DNA from: Chaetoderma sp. LZ-2023a
Lineage: Eukaryota > Mollusca > Caudofoveata > Chaetodermatida > Chaetodermatidae
Assembly: GCA_034401795.1 (NCBI GenBank)
Contig: CM067366.1
Location: forward strand, 79,679,647-79,743,646
Length of the DNA: 64,000 nt
Direction of reading: 5' to 3'
Position numbers and translations under genes: made by a program. Shown here in pieces: positions 23,651-37,200 of this stretch (positions within the stretch are counted from its first letter, which is position 1; the number at the start of each line of letters is the position of its first letter). The notes under the pieces are model-generated. The model had not been told where the DNA came from and searched no databases. It saw only the letters and a list, made by a program, of their open reading frames with translations.

Positions 23651-24045
23651 AATGGACCTTTCCAGTTTTTGCTAAGCGCCACCCACCTCAAGCTACGCTC
23701 CACCCACACCTCGCTCGTGTTGGGATCGATCAGTCTCTGAACTCAATGACTATCAATTTCCAGAAAACTATACAGGTAAGCTGTTGAATATTTTGAAACT
23801 AATTTGACTGGGTGATGTTGCTGACTATGGCAGCAACAGCGCCCAGTCAAATTAGTTTCAAAATATTCAACAGCATGTTTATTAAATAGCATAGACATAC
23901 AATTGATACGTGTCAGACTATTAAGCGTTAAAGACAAACTATTTGGAATCACTCATGACATCAGCATGAAGTCATGATTATGACGTCAGCATAAACGTCA
24001 CGTAGTTGGTTATGACGTCATATGATCATTGGAACGGTGAATTAC
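23651..24045 (+). mobile_element. H1 hairpin miniature element
   Basis: Opens AATGGACCTTTCCAGTTTT; GGATCGATCAG at 23732. The central palindrome spans 23782-23880 with arms GAATATTTTGAAACTAATTT and tip GCAGCAACAGC. It then has repeated ATGACGTCA and CATATGATCATTGGAACGG at the far end. Confidence 0.75.
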
Positions 24046-24344
24046 ATTGGAGGCTTATATGACCCACAATTTAGAGACGAGTACAAAATATTAATTGATT
24101 ATAGCAAATAAACGCAGTTGTGTAAAACTACGTAAAAATATAATCTCAGATTCAACTCCATAATGGTTCGAGCACCGTAAATACTATCAATCAGTGAGTT
24201 TTATCGCAAATTCATTGATTAGATCTCCAGCATAAGCTCTTCAAACACTGTGACTTTGGAATAAGCTACAGATGCTCCACAAAGAAATAGTGACCGCTTT
24301 AATGGTCAACCCGGCCAGAACTAGCCGTAGCAACGCTCTTGAGG

Positions 24345-24480
24345 AATGTGCATTTGAATGCCAAGAATATTATTTTTGAAGATTTGTCACTGGAATGCCT
24401 GACTCGATAATCAAGCCAGTTATTCAAGTGATAAACTTTAAAAAATAGTCTTCTCATATCCTGCAAATAGACATTCAGTG
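24345..24480. repeat. H2 hairpin
   Basis: GAATGCCAAGAATATTATTT with inverse arms TTTAAAAAATAGTCTTCTC; an imperfect stem around 24410. Confidence 0.55.
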
Positions 24481-24696
24481 AACAACAATTTCAAATGTCT
24501 TGAAAAATCTCACCATTTAATGGGCAGCTATTGATTCAAATTTGAACACAAGACAATGTGTCCCAGTAAACTAAGATTTATTATTCTGAAAAGAGCATTT
24601 TCTTTTTTAGAAAACACCAGTCCTGCAAGTGCTGATTGCACTTGTTAATCATGACTAGAGAAGCAACTTTCACATACTGAGTGTGTTTTTCACACT

Positions 24697-24903
24697 TTAA
24701 CCCTCATATCAGCCAAAAACGGCTCCTGCAGTGGTCTCGAGAAATATCGATTTGCAGACGAAGAGAAGACTATTTTTGAAAATTTACCCCTGGAATGACT
24801 AATAATAAATTTTCAAAAACAGTCTTTCCTTGGTCTGCAAATGGATATTTTCTAAGAGAAAATTTAAATTTTCTTGAACAAATTTGAGCGCTAATGGGTT
24901 AAA
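24697..24903. mobile_element. H2 miniature element
   Basis: TTTAACCCTCATATCAGCC at left and TTTGAGCGCTAATGGGTTAAA at right, with the inner palindrome GCAGACGAAGAGAAGACTAT/ATAAATTTTCAAAAACAGTC. The ends are diverged but still TTAA-like. Confidence 0.65.
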
Positions 24904-25057
24904 AGATGCTGGAACTAAATAGCTCAATTCTCAAGAAAACTTGATGGTAATGATTATACAGCTACTGACAGTTAAAATAATTAAACCTGGAATGTGCAAA
25001 GACGCCTATCTTTCTGCTTACACGAACCCTTATGGACTTCTTATTTTATTTATTTAT

Positions 25058-25221
25058 TTATTGATCACTACGAATCTTTTGATCCGCCTGTTTTAGACCA
25101 ATCCATGTATTCAACTTTTTTGCTCGCAATCGACTCCAGATCACATGATCCGAAAGAGACAGTATCTGGGCAGCCATTATTCCTGCACCATCAGGGGAAA
25201 TAATTGTGCCGCAACCAAGAC
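25058..25221 (-). CDS. PAICS: PAICS exon 8 (C-terminus and stop)
   Basis: 164 nt reading [20 protein letters not shown], then [20 protein letters not shown], ending KIRSDQ and TAA. The C-terminal helix matches the family's NTW-x-SLKQADKKIR end. Acceptor GTTTCAG|GT. Overlapping AATAAA hexamers begin at the stop codon (complement of 25043-25059), so either the 3' UTR is extremely short or the real poly(A) site lies further left. Confidence 0.96.
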
Positions 25222-28200
25222 CTGAAACATGCGAAAAATTATGGATTAGTAAATCAACAGGCAATGTTAACTGGAAAACATAATTACCATATTTTGCCTA
25301 GTAGTAGTAGCCTAGGCTTCCATTAGGAGAATAACAATGTATTGGGTCAGTCCGTGTATGGTGCGCGTGTCGGCCCAGGAAAGGCAGTGACTCTTACCAA
25401 GCTAGGTTGATGCCTATAGGCTCCATTGTGTGGAGATGTTGTATCCAATGGCACTCCTTTTGTTTTCTCCATTTAGTGGAGTCTTCGTCATCAGGGTCTG
25501 AGGACAGAACCTGAATTATTCTGAATTCCATGTTCATTCTAGAATGTCCAGGTTTGTTGAAGTGTCTTGAAACTGGGGTATCGTATCTTTCATGTTTATA
25601 GAGATTCGTGATTGAGCGAAGGTGCTCTTGGCTGCGTATTTTGAATGTAGGTAATGTTTCTCCTACATATTGTTTCGTGCATGTGGTGCAGGTTAGTAGG
25701 TAGACGACATTCCTTGTTTGGCAGTTTCCGATGATTTTGGATTTGTATGTTAATCTGGTGTGACAGCTGGAGAACTATCTCTGTTTCTGCATTTTTTGGC
25801 AGATGTTGCAGTTTTTTGTTTTGCAAGGCGTTAGAGGGCATTTCCGAGTCAATCCACAGGCACGCCTCGGGAAGGTATAAAAGGGGCTGAAAAAACAGCC
25901 TCAGACCATTCAGACTTTCTGGATTCACAATTGCATCCAAGCATCCGGCTATATTCAGTCGATTGGTTGAATATCATTTGTCTACGTTGTTGTTAAGATT
26001 AGGCTTCCATTAGGACACGGTGTTCAACTTTCAAAACAACATCTCTGAGAAAGGGTGTGGGTTTATACTAGGTATATTTCAAGAAAAAAATTGAAATCCA
26101 TTCTATAAAATTGTTAAAACTGATAGGCAATAATACGAAAACTAACGCAATTTCCGGGTACAGATTTTTGCTGCCATACCACTGTTTTAAATGTACACCT
26201 CATAAACGTCATCGCGGAAGTTAAATTATTAAATAGGGTCCCCACACACCCGATAATATTGTGTATCCTTTAAAGATGATTGTTTATTAACTCAAAATCA
26301 ATGCCAAATTTGACATAAAATGTCACAAAAATATAGAAATCATGTGGTATTAGGAATGCTGTAAGATTAAATCAAATTAAGAAGGGTTAGAGTGAGTACT
26401 CGGCAGATATACAAATACTAGATTCGGAACTCGAAAATTACGTTACCGAGTATTGCACATTACATCCGATCCAAATAATGGGTACCCATTTGATGTGTTT
26501 TGATAGAAGTTGTTTCAGACATGGAAGAGTAGCAGGACGAAGATCAGAGTAAAGAAGAGAGATCCCATGACACAACTGCTGTTATTCTCCTACCACATGC
26601 ACACGCTATTCTTACAAAATTGGTGAAATTTAGTCTTAAAAATATTTTTCCCAAGGCAAACTGCTAAATTAGGGGTGGGTAGGTGTATGTATGTGGGGGG
26701 GGGGGGGGGTGGTTTTGCAATTTTTAAACTGCTAAGAGAATATTGGAGCTCATATGTCAAAGTCAGGGGCTGGCCTTCTGTTAGAGCATGGCTTGTACGA
26801 GGCGGAATATGGTGTGATAATAGAAATAGTTATCAGAGAAAAATATATAGCAGCATATTTAGACATTTAATATTTAAGTATTTGAAAAGCCTTTAGTTGG
26901 TACATCTGCCAGGAGAGAAATGTTGCTTTATAAAATGACCATCTACAAAGAAAAATGTTTTTTAGTTCTATTAAAATGAGTAGAATGTATCAATTCCATC
27001 TAAACACAAAATTTAACTCAAATGATTAAATCCTTAAAATATGCCAGACAAAATTATGTATATGAATTATAGGACTTGAAATAAATACAGTAATAACGAT
27101 ATCAATATCAAGTTTGGCTACAATTTTGCCGAATTGTAGAGCGTAGCCTAATTGTAAAACTCACTAAAGTTGAAAATCGGTTTGCTTATGCTAGACCTGA
27201 TGGTCTGTCTGTACCTGAGCTCAATGTTAATGTAGAAAGTAACAATCACCTGATGGAAGACGTAAGGATGACCAAACATCTGATGTGGCAAAGTCTCCTG
27301 AGATGGGTGGACAATTGATGACCGGCCATGTTGCATTCCCTGACAGAACAGGACCGAGACCATTGCTTCTGCCCGCTACCGCTATGAAGACAGTTGGGAT
27401 ACCATCACCTGTAATAAGAAGACATACGTACTACTTGATTCTCTGATAATGAGATACCTTAGAAACCTGACTACAAGGACATTACATATGAATGAGCCAC
27501 ATCGCTTTGAACACATTTTGACTGGACGTCATTGCTCTCTTATACATGTTATAGCCATCGCTTACACCGAATATAAAATAGCTTCCTGGTATAGATAATG
27601 AACTTAATCAATTGTTCACACTACATAATAGCTAGGTTTACGCCTTTAACACTCATATCAGCCAAAAATGGCTTTTGCAGTGGTCTTCAAAAATGTCCAT
27701 TTGCAAACCAAGACTATTTTTACCACCGGAATGACTGGCTCGATGACCAGTGGTAAATTAAAAAAAAAAGTCTTCTATTGGTCTGCAAATGCCCATTTTC
27801 TGAGAAAATTGAAATTTTCTTGAACAAATTTGAGGATTCAAACATGAAAGGATTTCATTAAATGGACTTTAAAATCCAAAGGGTTCTCTAGACTTCCAAA
27901 AGGGAACATACAGTTTGGTCATGGTCTCTTCCGAAGAACAAATAATAATTCGGCGGAATAAAGTGTCTCGCCTGTCTCCTGTTTGTCACAGTGGCATTGA
28001 CCTTTGACCTGCGAGTTGTTATGCTACCTCCTAACATCATAGGTACCGTTTTCATTCGAGGAAAGGATGCAGTTTTTTTTGGTCATATTACATGTTCTAG
28101 GAAGGGGCATCCTATAATCGAGTACATTCTGAGCACATTTTTTTGGTCAAGTTACATAGAAAAAATAAAAAAATTATACCACAAAAATTGAACTCATTTT

Positions 28201-31200
28201 CGCATGGTACAAATTCTCGCCGTCTTACGAACGACTATGTTTAATGCATACCTCAAAACATTATTGCAGAAGTGAAATTATTAAATTGGAGGGCTTAAAT
28301 ATTATGTATCCATTAATAAAGATCATTTATTACATCAAAATTAATCCTGAATTTGACATAAAATGGCGTACAGAAAAGATATAAATTACATGATTCGCCT
28401 CCAATCGCAAAAGATTGTTTTTAATTAGAGCGAGTACTCGGATAAACTATTCTGGACTCAGAACTCTGAATACTATATATTATCATTGCACGATAGGAAC
28501 TAAGTATTGTACTTTAGGTCTGATCCATACCCGTTTGATAAACAACTCCCGTTACTGTATAAGATCTCGTGAGAACACGGCGCCTCCAATTGCAAAGGAG
28601 CCAGCGGCTCACCAACATAAGAAGCACTTTATCTCATTTTACTTCTTGATTCCGTTTTGGACCATTTAATGTTGGTCAGCATTACAAAATTAATGCTCAA
28701 TACAAGAGAAAACACTGTTCCATTATTAATTTTTTCTGAAATATTATTTCTCTGTTCTGATTGGATAAATCCTCCCGTACAAGCCAATGAAACTAGAGAA
28801 TGGCAGATATTAGAAGAACTCTAGTAAACATAACTGGTGATCTTACCGCATTCCTATGTCACATGATTTCTATATTTTCTCGCCAACAATTTATGTCAAA
28901 AAAAGCAGATTTTGATGCAATAAACAATCTTTATTGAAGATACGCGACATTTAGGCAGCCCCATTAATAATTTCACTTCCACGATGATATTTTTAGGCAT
29001 ACATTAAACATAGTGGTATGGCAGTAAGCATGTGTGAGGCAATTGCGTTCAATTTCCGTGGCAGGTTCTATACAAGTTTTAACCATTTTAGAGAACGGAT
29101 TTCAATTTCTCTATGCGTCCTTTCTACGAGTATAAGGATTTTGGGGGGATGGTTTGGGCCAAAATTTAGCCTGCGTCCAATACAAGCTAGCATCTTTTCC
29201 TCGAATAAAAACGGTAACCATGTATTCAAACGTAGTTCCAATAGGATTAAACAATCCTGAAATATAATTGATTTGCTGAAAGGAAAAACTTAAGGTTGAA
29301 AAAGCAGAGGTCAAATAGCAATATTAGAATGGTCTTGACCTTTGACCTACTGAGCTTACTACCATCATGATGCCTCGGTATGGTATATGAAACCAGGTGC
29401 CCATGTTAGTTCCAGTAGGATTAAGCAATCCTAAAATATAGGCACACAAAAAACCCTTAATATTGAAAATACAAACAAGACAGATGTGAAATATCAAGGC
29501 TGTGATCACCTTGATCTTGTATCTAGTGATGTCACTATCAGCACACAGCTTCCTTATTTTATAAGGGACCATGTGTCCCAGATTAGCTCTGGTAATATTA
29601 AGTAATTCTGACATATAAATGTATATGATTTGCTAAACAGAAAAACTTAGTTGCAAAAACAGAGGTAAAATAGCAAGGTCAGAATGACATTGACCTTTAA
29701 CCTGGCGACCTCCATGTCAACATCCTGTATCCTCTTGGCATAAGCAACCATGTACACAAATTGTGCTCTATTAGGGTTAAGCAATCCTGAAATATAACCA
29801 GATAAGATTTGCTACCCCTAAAGGCTTAACATTGAAAAATAAGTTTTGTAGCAGTCAGAATGACCTTGACCTTCGACGTTGTGACTTCAGTGTCAGCATG
29901 CTGCTTCATACCATTATAGGCAACAATTTATCCAAGTTTAGTTCCGATAGGATTAATCAATCTTGAAAGATAAGACAAGAAGTGTTGCCCAACGCAAAAA
30001 CTTAACATTGAAGTTTTGCAGCAAGGTCAAAGTGACCGTGACCTTTTATCTTGTGACCTCATTATCATCATGCTGCTTCCTCACAGTATAGGCAACCACA
30101 TAGCCAAGTTTAGTTCCAATGATCCTGAAAACTTTACATTGTTGATGTCGTTGGAAAAGTGATACATACGTCTTGCTTTCTGCTTCACACAGGAGACAAA
30201 AACTGAAATACCTCGTAACACTCAAATTTTTCATTAATAATTAATTTGGCCCACAGCTTCAGATCATATATGTTCAAGATATTCACCAATGTTCCTGCAT
30301 AGTTAGTTCCCTTGGAATGGTGATGGCATATTTTAAACATGGACACATATATTATTTCAAATCTATGTTCTTTCCTACATACTGCTTATATGGATTTACA
30401 AAAACAACATTTTATGTCCCAATGTTTGGAAAAGGACAATTTATCTTTATGGTATACCAATGACTATGAAAGTGGCAAATATATCACATACCTTCATACT
30501 GCGCAAGGATATTCAATGATTCATCCGTTTCTTTGTGTGCAGATGTTACCCTGAGTTCACAAGGCACGCCATAATACTGACATGTATCTTTGATCTTCTC
30601 ACAGTGAGCCATGTCTGAGGGTGATCCCATCAACACAACAGCTCTCCCATGAGGCTTAGTTTTCAGCTCCTGACCATGAAATAACAAAGGCACTAATAAA
30701 ATACAAAGTTATACAGTAGATAAACATCTACTCATCTACTCATCAGTTGTTATGGGGGTCAAGTGATTCTCCTTGACAATTTGGTGTGGTCACGAGTGGC
30801 ATAAATATACGAGTCTCTGTTAATGGTTGCCTTCAATTATGTCAGTTGGTTAATTCTATATTAACTCGAGTACAGTCCATCTGGACCAGTTTTCTGCTCT
30901 CATTAACCCTTTCATGGTCAAATTTGGTCTCAATTTTCTCTTAGAAAATGTCTATTTTGCAGGCCAAGAGACCATTTTAAAAAATTTATTTAATAATATT
31001 CAACAGTTTCCTTATATAGCTTTCTGGAACTGGATTCCTCCATTAATCAAAGAACAGAGCATATAATTCTATACATGATGAGGAATGTTACCCGCATCTT
31101 GTTCACATCAACACCAGGAATTCTAATAGACAATTACTGAATAAAAATCTGCATCGATATATATCATTATCTTTTATTTCTATTTATTTGTTTTGAATAT

Positions 31201-34200
31201 TTTAAGATATAAATTCACCTTTGTCATTTCACTCATTAAAATGTTTTTCACATTAAGTTTCCGGAGTGGCAATTGTTAATGTACTAACCTTGACCTTGGC
31301 CGCCACCCATTCAAAATTACGCTTGACAGTTTGTAGGCTCTCCGCTGTGACTTCTTTTAGCTCCCGATAAACCTGTTTGTCTTTCATCAGTCGACGATCG
31401 CCTGATGGCCATAGACGCCATGAATCACTGTCAATCACATCGCCCAGCACAATCTCGCCTAAAAATATAATTTAAACCATTTAATGGCCAAATTTGGTCA
31501 AGAAAATGAAAATACTCAGCTTATTGAAGGTCTAATTGCAGGCCCAGAGATCTTTTTTTTTAAATGATTTAACACTGGAATGAACCAAGTCATAGTAACA
31601 ACACAATTCAGCGCAAAAGTGAGTGTCAACTCACAGAACATGTGATACCACTCATCATAACTCTTCATGCCTCATTTATTTGAAGATGGCGCAGGACACT
31701 GATAAATATATGCCACCTCAAATCAGTACATATACTCTAAAATCCATCTATTGATGAAATGAACAGAAGCTTGGTGGTATTTAATGGAAGCATACGATTT
31801 GTTACTCGAGTATTCAATGTCAGTCAAAATATGCCACTCGATTGCAGACGTCGCATTCAAATGACATAGGCCCCACAAGAACAGTCCCGAGATCTGATCG
31901 ACAGTAACTGTCTTAATTCTATGTTGTTAGTGAATTAAAAATTTTATAAACATCCTGGTGAAAACTGTGAACCTAATTTAAATGAGAGTTGTTGATGTTG
32001 CCTATGGCAAAATGAGTTTTAAAATATACAATCTCAATTCATGGTTAAAAATTGTGTTAACCCTTTAACGGTGAAGCTGACCAAAACTGGCCTCTGCACT
32101 GGTCTTGAGGAATGTCCATTTGCAGACCAAGAGAAGATTAATTTTGAAAATTTACCACTGGAATGCCTGCCTCGATAACCAAACCAGTCATTTCATTGGT
32201 AAATTTTCAAAAATATTCTTCTCTTGGCCTGCAAATTGACATTCAATAAGTAATTATTTTGATGTTGTTGACGAAATTTGACCATTAACCCTTTGCACTC
32301 TGATGTCAATATTCTATATTTCACTGTGTCAATATCAAAGAAACTGGTGTACATTTTTCAACAATCTACGACAGCACCATCTCCCATCAAAAATGTACAC
32401 CAGTTCATCTTTTAATTTAATTTGAAAATTTAAAATTTTTTCATCAGTGGTAAGGGTTAAGGGGTTAAAATCGATTCAGATGTGTATACAAGATGTGGAA
32501 ACAAAAAATCTATACGGCAACCTGTAACAGTCTACCATAGGAAATATACCAGCACAGGCCTTCCATTTGAGTGGTGGAGTAAGGGGGTTATGGGTGGAGG
32601 GTGTGGTGGGAGTGGAGTTTGGCTAGTTAGTCGCTGACGCTAGCTTTACTACAACAAATGACAAATATGTACATGCATGTATATGCGACATACCCGTTTC
32701 GCTACGGACACCAAACTCAATCTTCATGTCAATCAAACTGCAATCCTGAGATGCCCACGCTTTCTCGAGTATCTCAAAAATGGTAATGGTCATCTTACTC
32801 ATGATGTCCACTTCATCACGGCCAATAATCAATGAACCAATTTTTAGCTTGGCGGAAATCAACTGTTCTTCTGACCACTGCGGATCATGGTTAGCATCAT
32901 CCTATAACAACATGCATACAAATACCATGAAAGATAATACAAGTCGGGTAAATTAGTAGTGTTGTTCCGATTAATCAATTTGATCGATGATTTGCATGTT
33001 CGATCTTGGTTGTTTATAAATTGACATTATTAATAATAATATATTTTAACTGGTCAAGCTAGAAAATGAATACTTTTTGGTAAACAATTTAAATTTAATT
33101 GTTACAACTATAAAATATTACTCCTTAATCTCATTAATTCTTTCGACACTGAAATAATACGTTAATTTCAAAGCAAATGTTGAATATTTTGAAACTTATT
33201 TGACTGGAAGCTGCCTAAGACAGCAACAGCTTCCAGTCAAATTAGTTTCAAAATATCCAACAGATTATTTCTTAATTTATTAAGAATCTGTCATACATGC
33301 GACTTGGTTTGAAAGGGGTAATTATCCTTGAACATGCTATAATTACTTGATTCAAAATGGGTAAGAAATGAGACCCTGTTATGATCAATCATTAATTGAT
33401 CATCGGTTAGTATATAAAACCAATCATCGATCACAAAAATAGTACCAACTCCCAACACTATAAATTAGTCTGAGGACTAAGAATGGATGGATCAATTTCT
33501 AGTGATGCTTCGCCAGTCTCTCGTTACACTCTACCTGACCTTTTTACGTGTTGGAATTGATTTATATAGTTTAAACGCTGAACTCTAAAAATATAAACTT
33601 CAACGTAATTATACATTTAACCTGTTGTTATTTTAAAACTATAATTTGACTAAGGGGCGGTTGCTGCCAATTGTATGATTGTGAGGTCACCTAACTAATG
33701 ACGTAATTGATTCTGATGCAGCGATACAAGCATGTGTGCAATAAAGTGCCTGGAACAGAAGTGGAAAGCTTTGTTGAAATTCCCCAAAAGCTGTGCATGG
33801 GTGTTAGCAAATCCAACCACGTAGAAAAATTCAAGAGCTACAGAAACCAATACTAAAGCCAGTGAAGCAAATATATGTCAATGGGAATGACCAGGGGTAG
33901 AGTATGAAACAGTCAATTAGAGGCTCATGACAGTTTGCACATACTCCAAATTTCAGTACATCGCCATCACCGAATCCTATGCTCTTACTTATGGCACAGA
34001 AATAAAAATAAGAGTAACCAGTTGCGCAATGTACTGGATAGATGTCAGAGAACAACCAAGAGAGAAATCATCTTGCCCACCATGGCCAACATGAGTGCCT
34101 ATGTTGGAAGTGATGATACAGGACAGGAATGCATATGGACAGGGAAGGATTAGGAGAAAGAAATTCATGACTACAAAGTATTTTATAAATCCATATCTGT

Positions 34201-37200
34201 GACTTAAATGACCTGGTGATACTGAGCAAGCATAGGAACTGATGTGGGATCAAACCAAGCACAAGTAGGGTGTGTAGCTAGAGCCAAGATCACAAGTATG
34301 AACAAGAGCTCTGCAAACGGCGCATAATACCCCACCATGATGACAAACACATGAATGAGAGCTATTAGAACATATTTATTTCTTCCTCAGACCCAGACCA
34401 GTCATCCTTATGAAGTGTCAAAGTGATCCGTTAAAAGGTCAAGGAGGTATCATCCGGAAACCAATTTTCAAGATGGCTGCCCCTGACTGGTGGCCATATT
34501 GGATTTCGGATTATCAGAAATTTCGATAAGTTTCTTCACCAGACATATTCCAACGACCCTAGGAAGTGATCCAATAAATGGTAATGGAGATATCATCCAG
34601 AAACCAACTTTCAAGATGGCAGCCCATGGCTGGCGGCCATCTTGGAGTTTGGATCATCGTCAATTTTGATAGGTTTCTTCTCCAGGCCTAGTCCAAACAC
34701 CCTATGAAGTTTCAAAACGATCTGATAAACGGGAACAGAGTTATCATCCGGAAACCAACTTTCAAGATGGTGGCTGGTGGCCATCTTGAATTTCCGATCA
34801 TTGTCAATTTCGATAGGTTTCTTCTCCACACGTAGTCCAACGACCCTATGAAATTTCAAAGCGATCCGATAAATGGTAACAGAGTTATCATCCGGAAACC
34901 AATTTTCAAGATGGACACCGGTGGCCATCTTGGATTTCGGATCATTGTTGATTTCGATAGGTTTCTTCCCCAGACCTAGTCCAACCACCCTATGCAGTTT
35001 CAGTGATCCGATAAACGGTCACAGAGTTATCATCCGGAAACCAATTTTCAAGATGGCCACCGGTGGCCAGCTTGAATTTCAGATCATCACCGATTTCGAC
35101 AGGTTTCTTCCCCAGACCTAGTCCAAACACTCTATGAAGTTTCAAAGCGATCCAATAAACGTTAACCGAGTTTTCATCCGGAAATCAATTTTCAAGATGG
35201 CCGCCAGTGGCTGGCAGCCATCTTGGATTTCGGATCATCATCGATTTTGATAGGTTTCTTCCCCAGACCTAATCCAAGCACCATATGAAGTTTCAAAGCG
35301 ATTCGGTAAACGGTAACGAAGTTATCATGCGGAAACCAATTTTCAAGATGGCTGCCAGTCATCTTGGATTTTGGATCATTGTCAATTTCGATAGGTTTCT
35401 TCCCCAGACCTAGTCCAACCACTCTATGAAGTTTCAAGACCATCCGATAAACGGGAACGGAGTTATCATCCGGAAACCGATTTTCAAGATGGCCACCGGT
35501 GGCCATCTTGGATTTCTGATCATCGTCGATTTCGATAGCTTTCTTCCCAAGATCTAGTCCAACCCGCCTATGAAGTTTCAATGCGATCCGACAAACAGTA
35601 ACGGAGTTATCATCCGGAAACCACTCTGCCACCTGCACATCCGCCCGGCGCCATTACATAATACCCCACCAAATTTTTTGGCAGGGTATAAAAAGACAAA
35701 CCTGCTTGAAACTAGGGCTGCAACGATTTATCGTGTATCGTTATATCGCGATACAGTAAACGTATTGCAACACACTTAACTGTGTATTGTGGTACTTAGA
35801 AGCGATACCCTGAACTGTGTATCGTGATACTTAGAAATACTACTAAAACCGCCAAGCTTTTTGCTTTACCAGTTGGCTTTATAGGGTAGAAAACTGAACC
35901 CTTTCAACGGCAAATTACTGAAAAAGTATATCTTAAAAGATTTTTGGTGCCTATTATGTAACAGATCTCCTGTATGGTTGCCGTGAAATCGAGATACAAG
36001 GAATTTATCGGCAAAAGGGTTATGTTAACATTTGCATTTTATTGGTAGCTCTCCCCAAAACAGATTGTTACCATCGTCATGCTGTTAATAAGCACTTTTG
36101 TTTATTTTAATAGGTTTTAAGCATCGTCTGTTATGTATTGTGATACGTATCATATCGTGGCATATATCTTGATACGTATCGCATCGTAAGTTAGGGAATC
36201 GTTGCAGCCCTACTTGAAACAGAGGAGGTAAGACCAGAGCTCTAGATAAGCTTTTCAATCATTGGGTGATTCACTCTTAGAAATTTTGTAAATTGAGTTT
36301 TTTTGAATTTAATTGGGTTTTTTAACTAAGTGATTGGCCATTTTTATTGGGTGAAAACGCAAAAAACCTGCTTATTTAGAGCTCTGGGTAAGACACCAAT
36401 TCACCATTTGTTCAGCAACATATTTCAAGTTCACAGAGATCTGGAAGCTGATTCAGTAAAGAAATGAGAATCAGTGAGGAACTCTTTTACAGCAACATGT
36501 GAAGCAGGGTGCACCAGATTCACCATTTTGCTAACTGTCCCGATTCAGACTTGGTTGGATTTCGGCTCAAATCTGGCCCAGATTATTCGGCTGGTAGGTG
36601 CTATCTTGAATTGTTATGCTAGTTCAATGGAAGTACAAAGGTCAACCTCTCCATGACTAGTATAAAACTGGTTGCTGTGTAGGCGAGAAAAAAATAACAT
36701 GGTAACAATTATTTTCTGACCACCTTTGCTTATTCTATTCCTGTCATTTTTATTAATATGATGATTGACGGCCCCTGTTTAAGACTATATGCTCGGCCTC
36801 AACGTGGCGCAGGGGTGTAACCCACTGGGTGTCAATCTAGACATTTGGAGGGGCTAACCAGAGCATTATGCACAACGCTAATGAAATTACACTTGGAGAT
36901 CGAATCAATCGAAATGGTGCTCGCCCTGTGAGGATCCGCCAGGCAGGTGCAGCGCCGGGCTCCATGCCTCGAAGGAGCCCACCCTCAGCTACTGGAGGTC
37001 CCATCAACTCGTCTTGTGGAGCCAGGGGACGAGGATGGAGAGCTACTGGCCAACGGAAAGAGAAGACCAAACCCAAAGAGAACCCCAGTATCAACATCAT
37101 GCACTGGAATGCAGAAGGGGTTACCAACAAGAAATCAGAGCTCGAACAGTTCCTGTACGAAAACAACATTGATATCTGCTGCATTCAAGAGACACACCTG

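Noticed and set aside
34611-35638. Long minus-strand open frames with repeating KMAT...[12 protein letters not shown]...LGKKPIEID peptides
   Set aside because: They are translations of the 141-151-bp satellite, whose units are near multiples of three. No start context, domain or splice support.
36795-36835. tRNA-like or Pol III box sequence at the LINE 5' end
   Set aside because: The GGCGCAGGGGTGTAACCC stretch cannot be folded into a cloverleaf by eye and lacks a proper B box.
36837-37184. Minus-strand open frame of 115 codons
   Set aside because: It is the antisense shadow of the LINE endonuclease frame.
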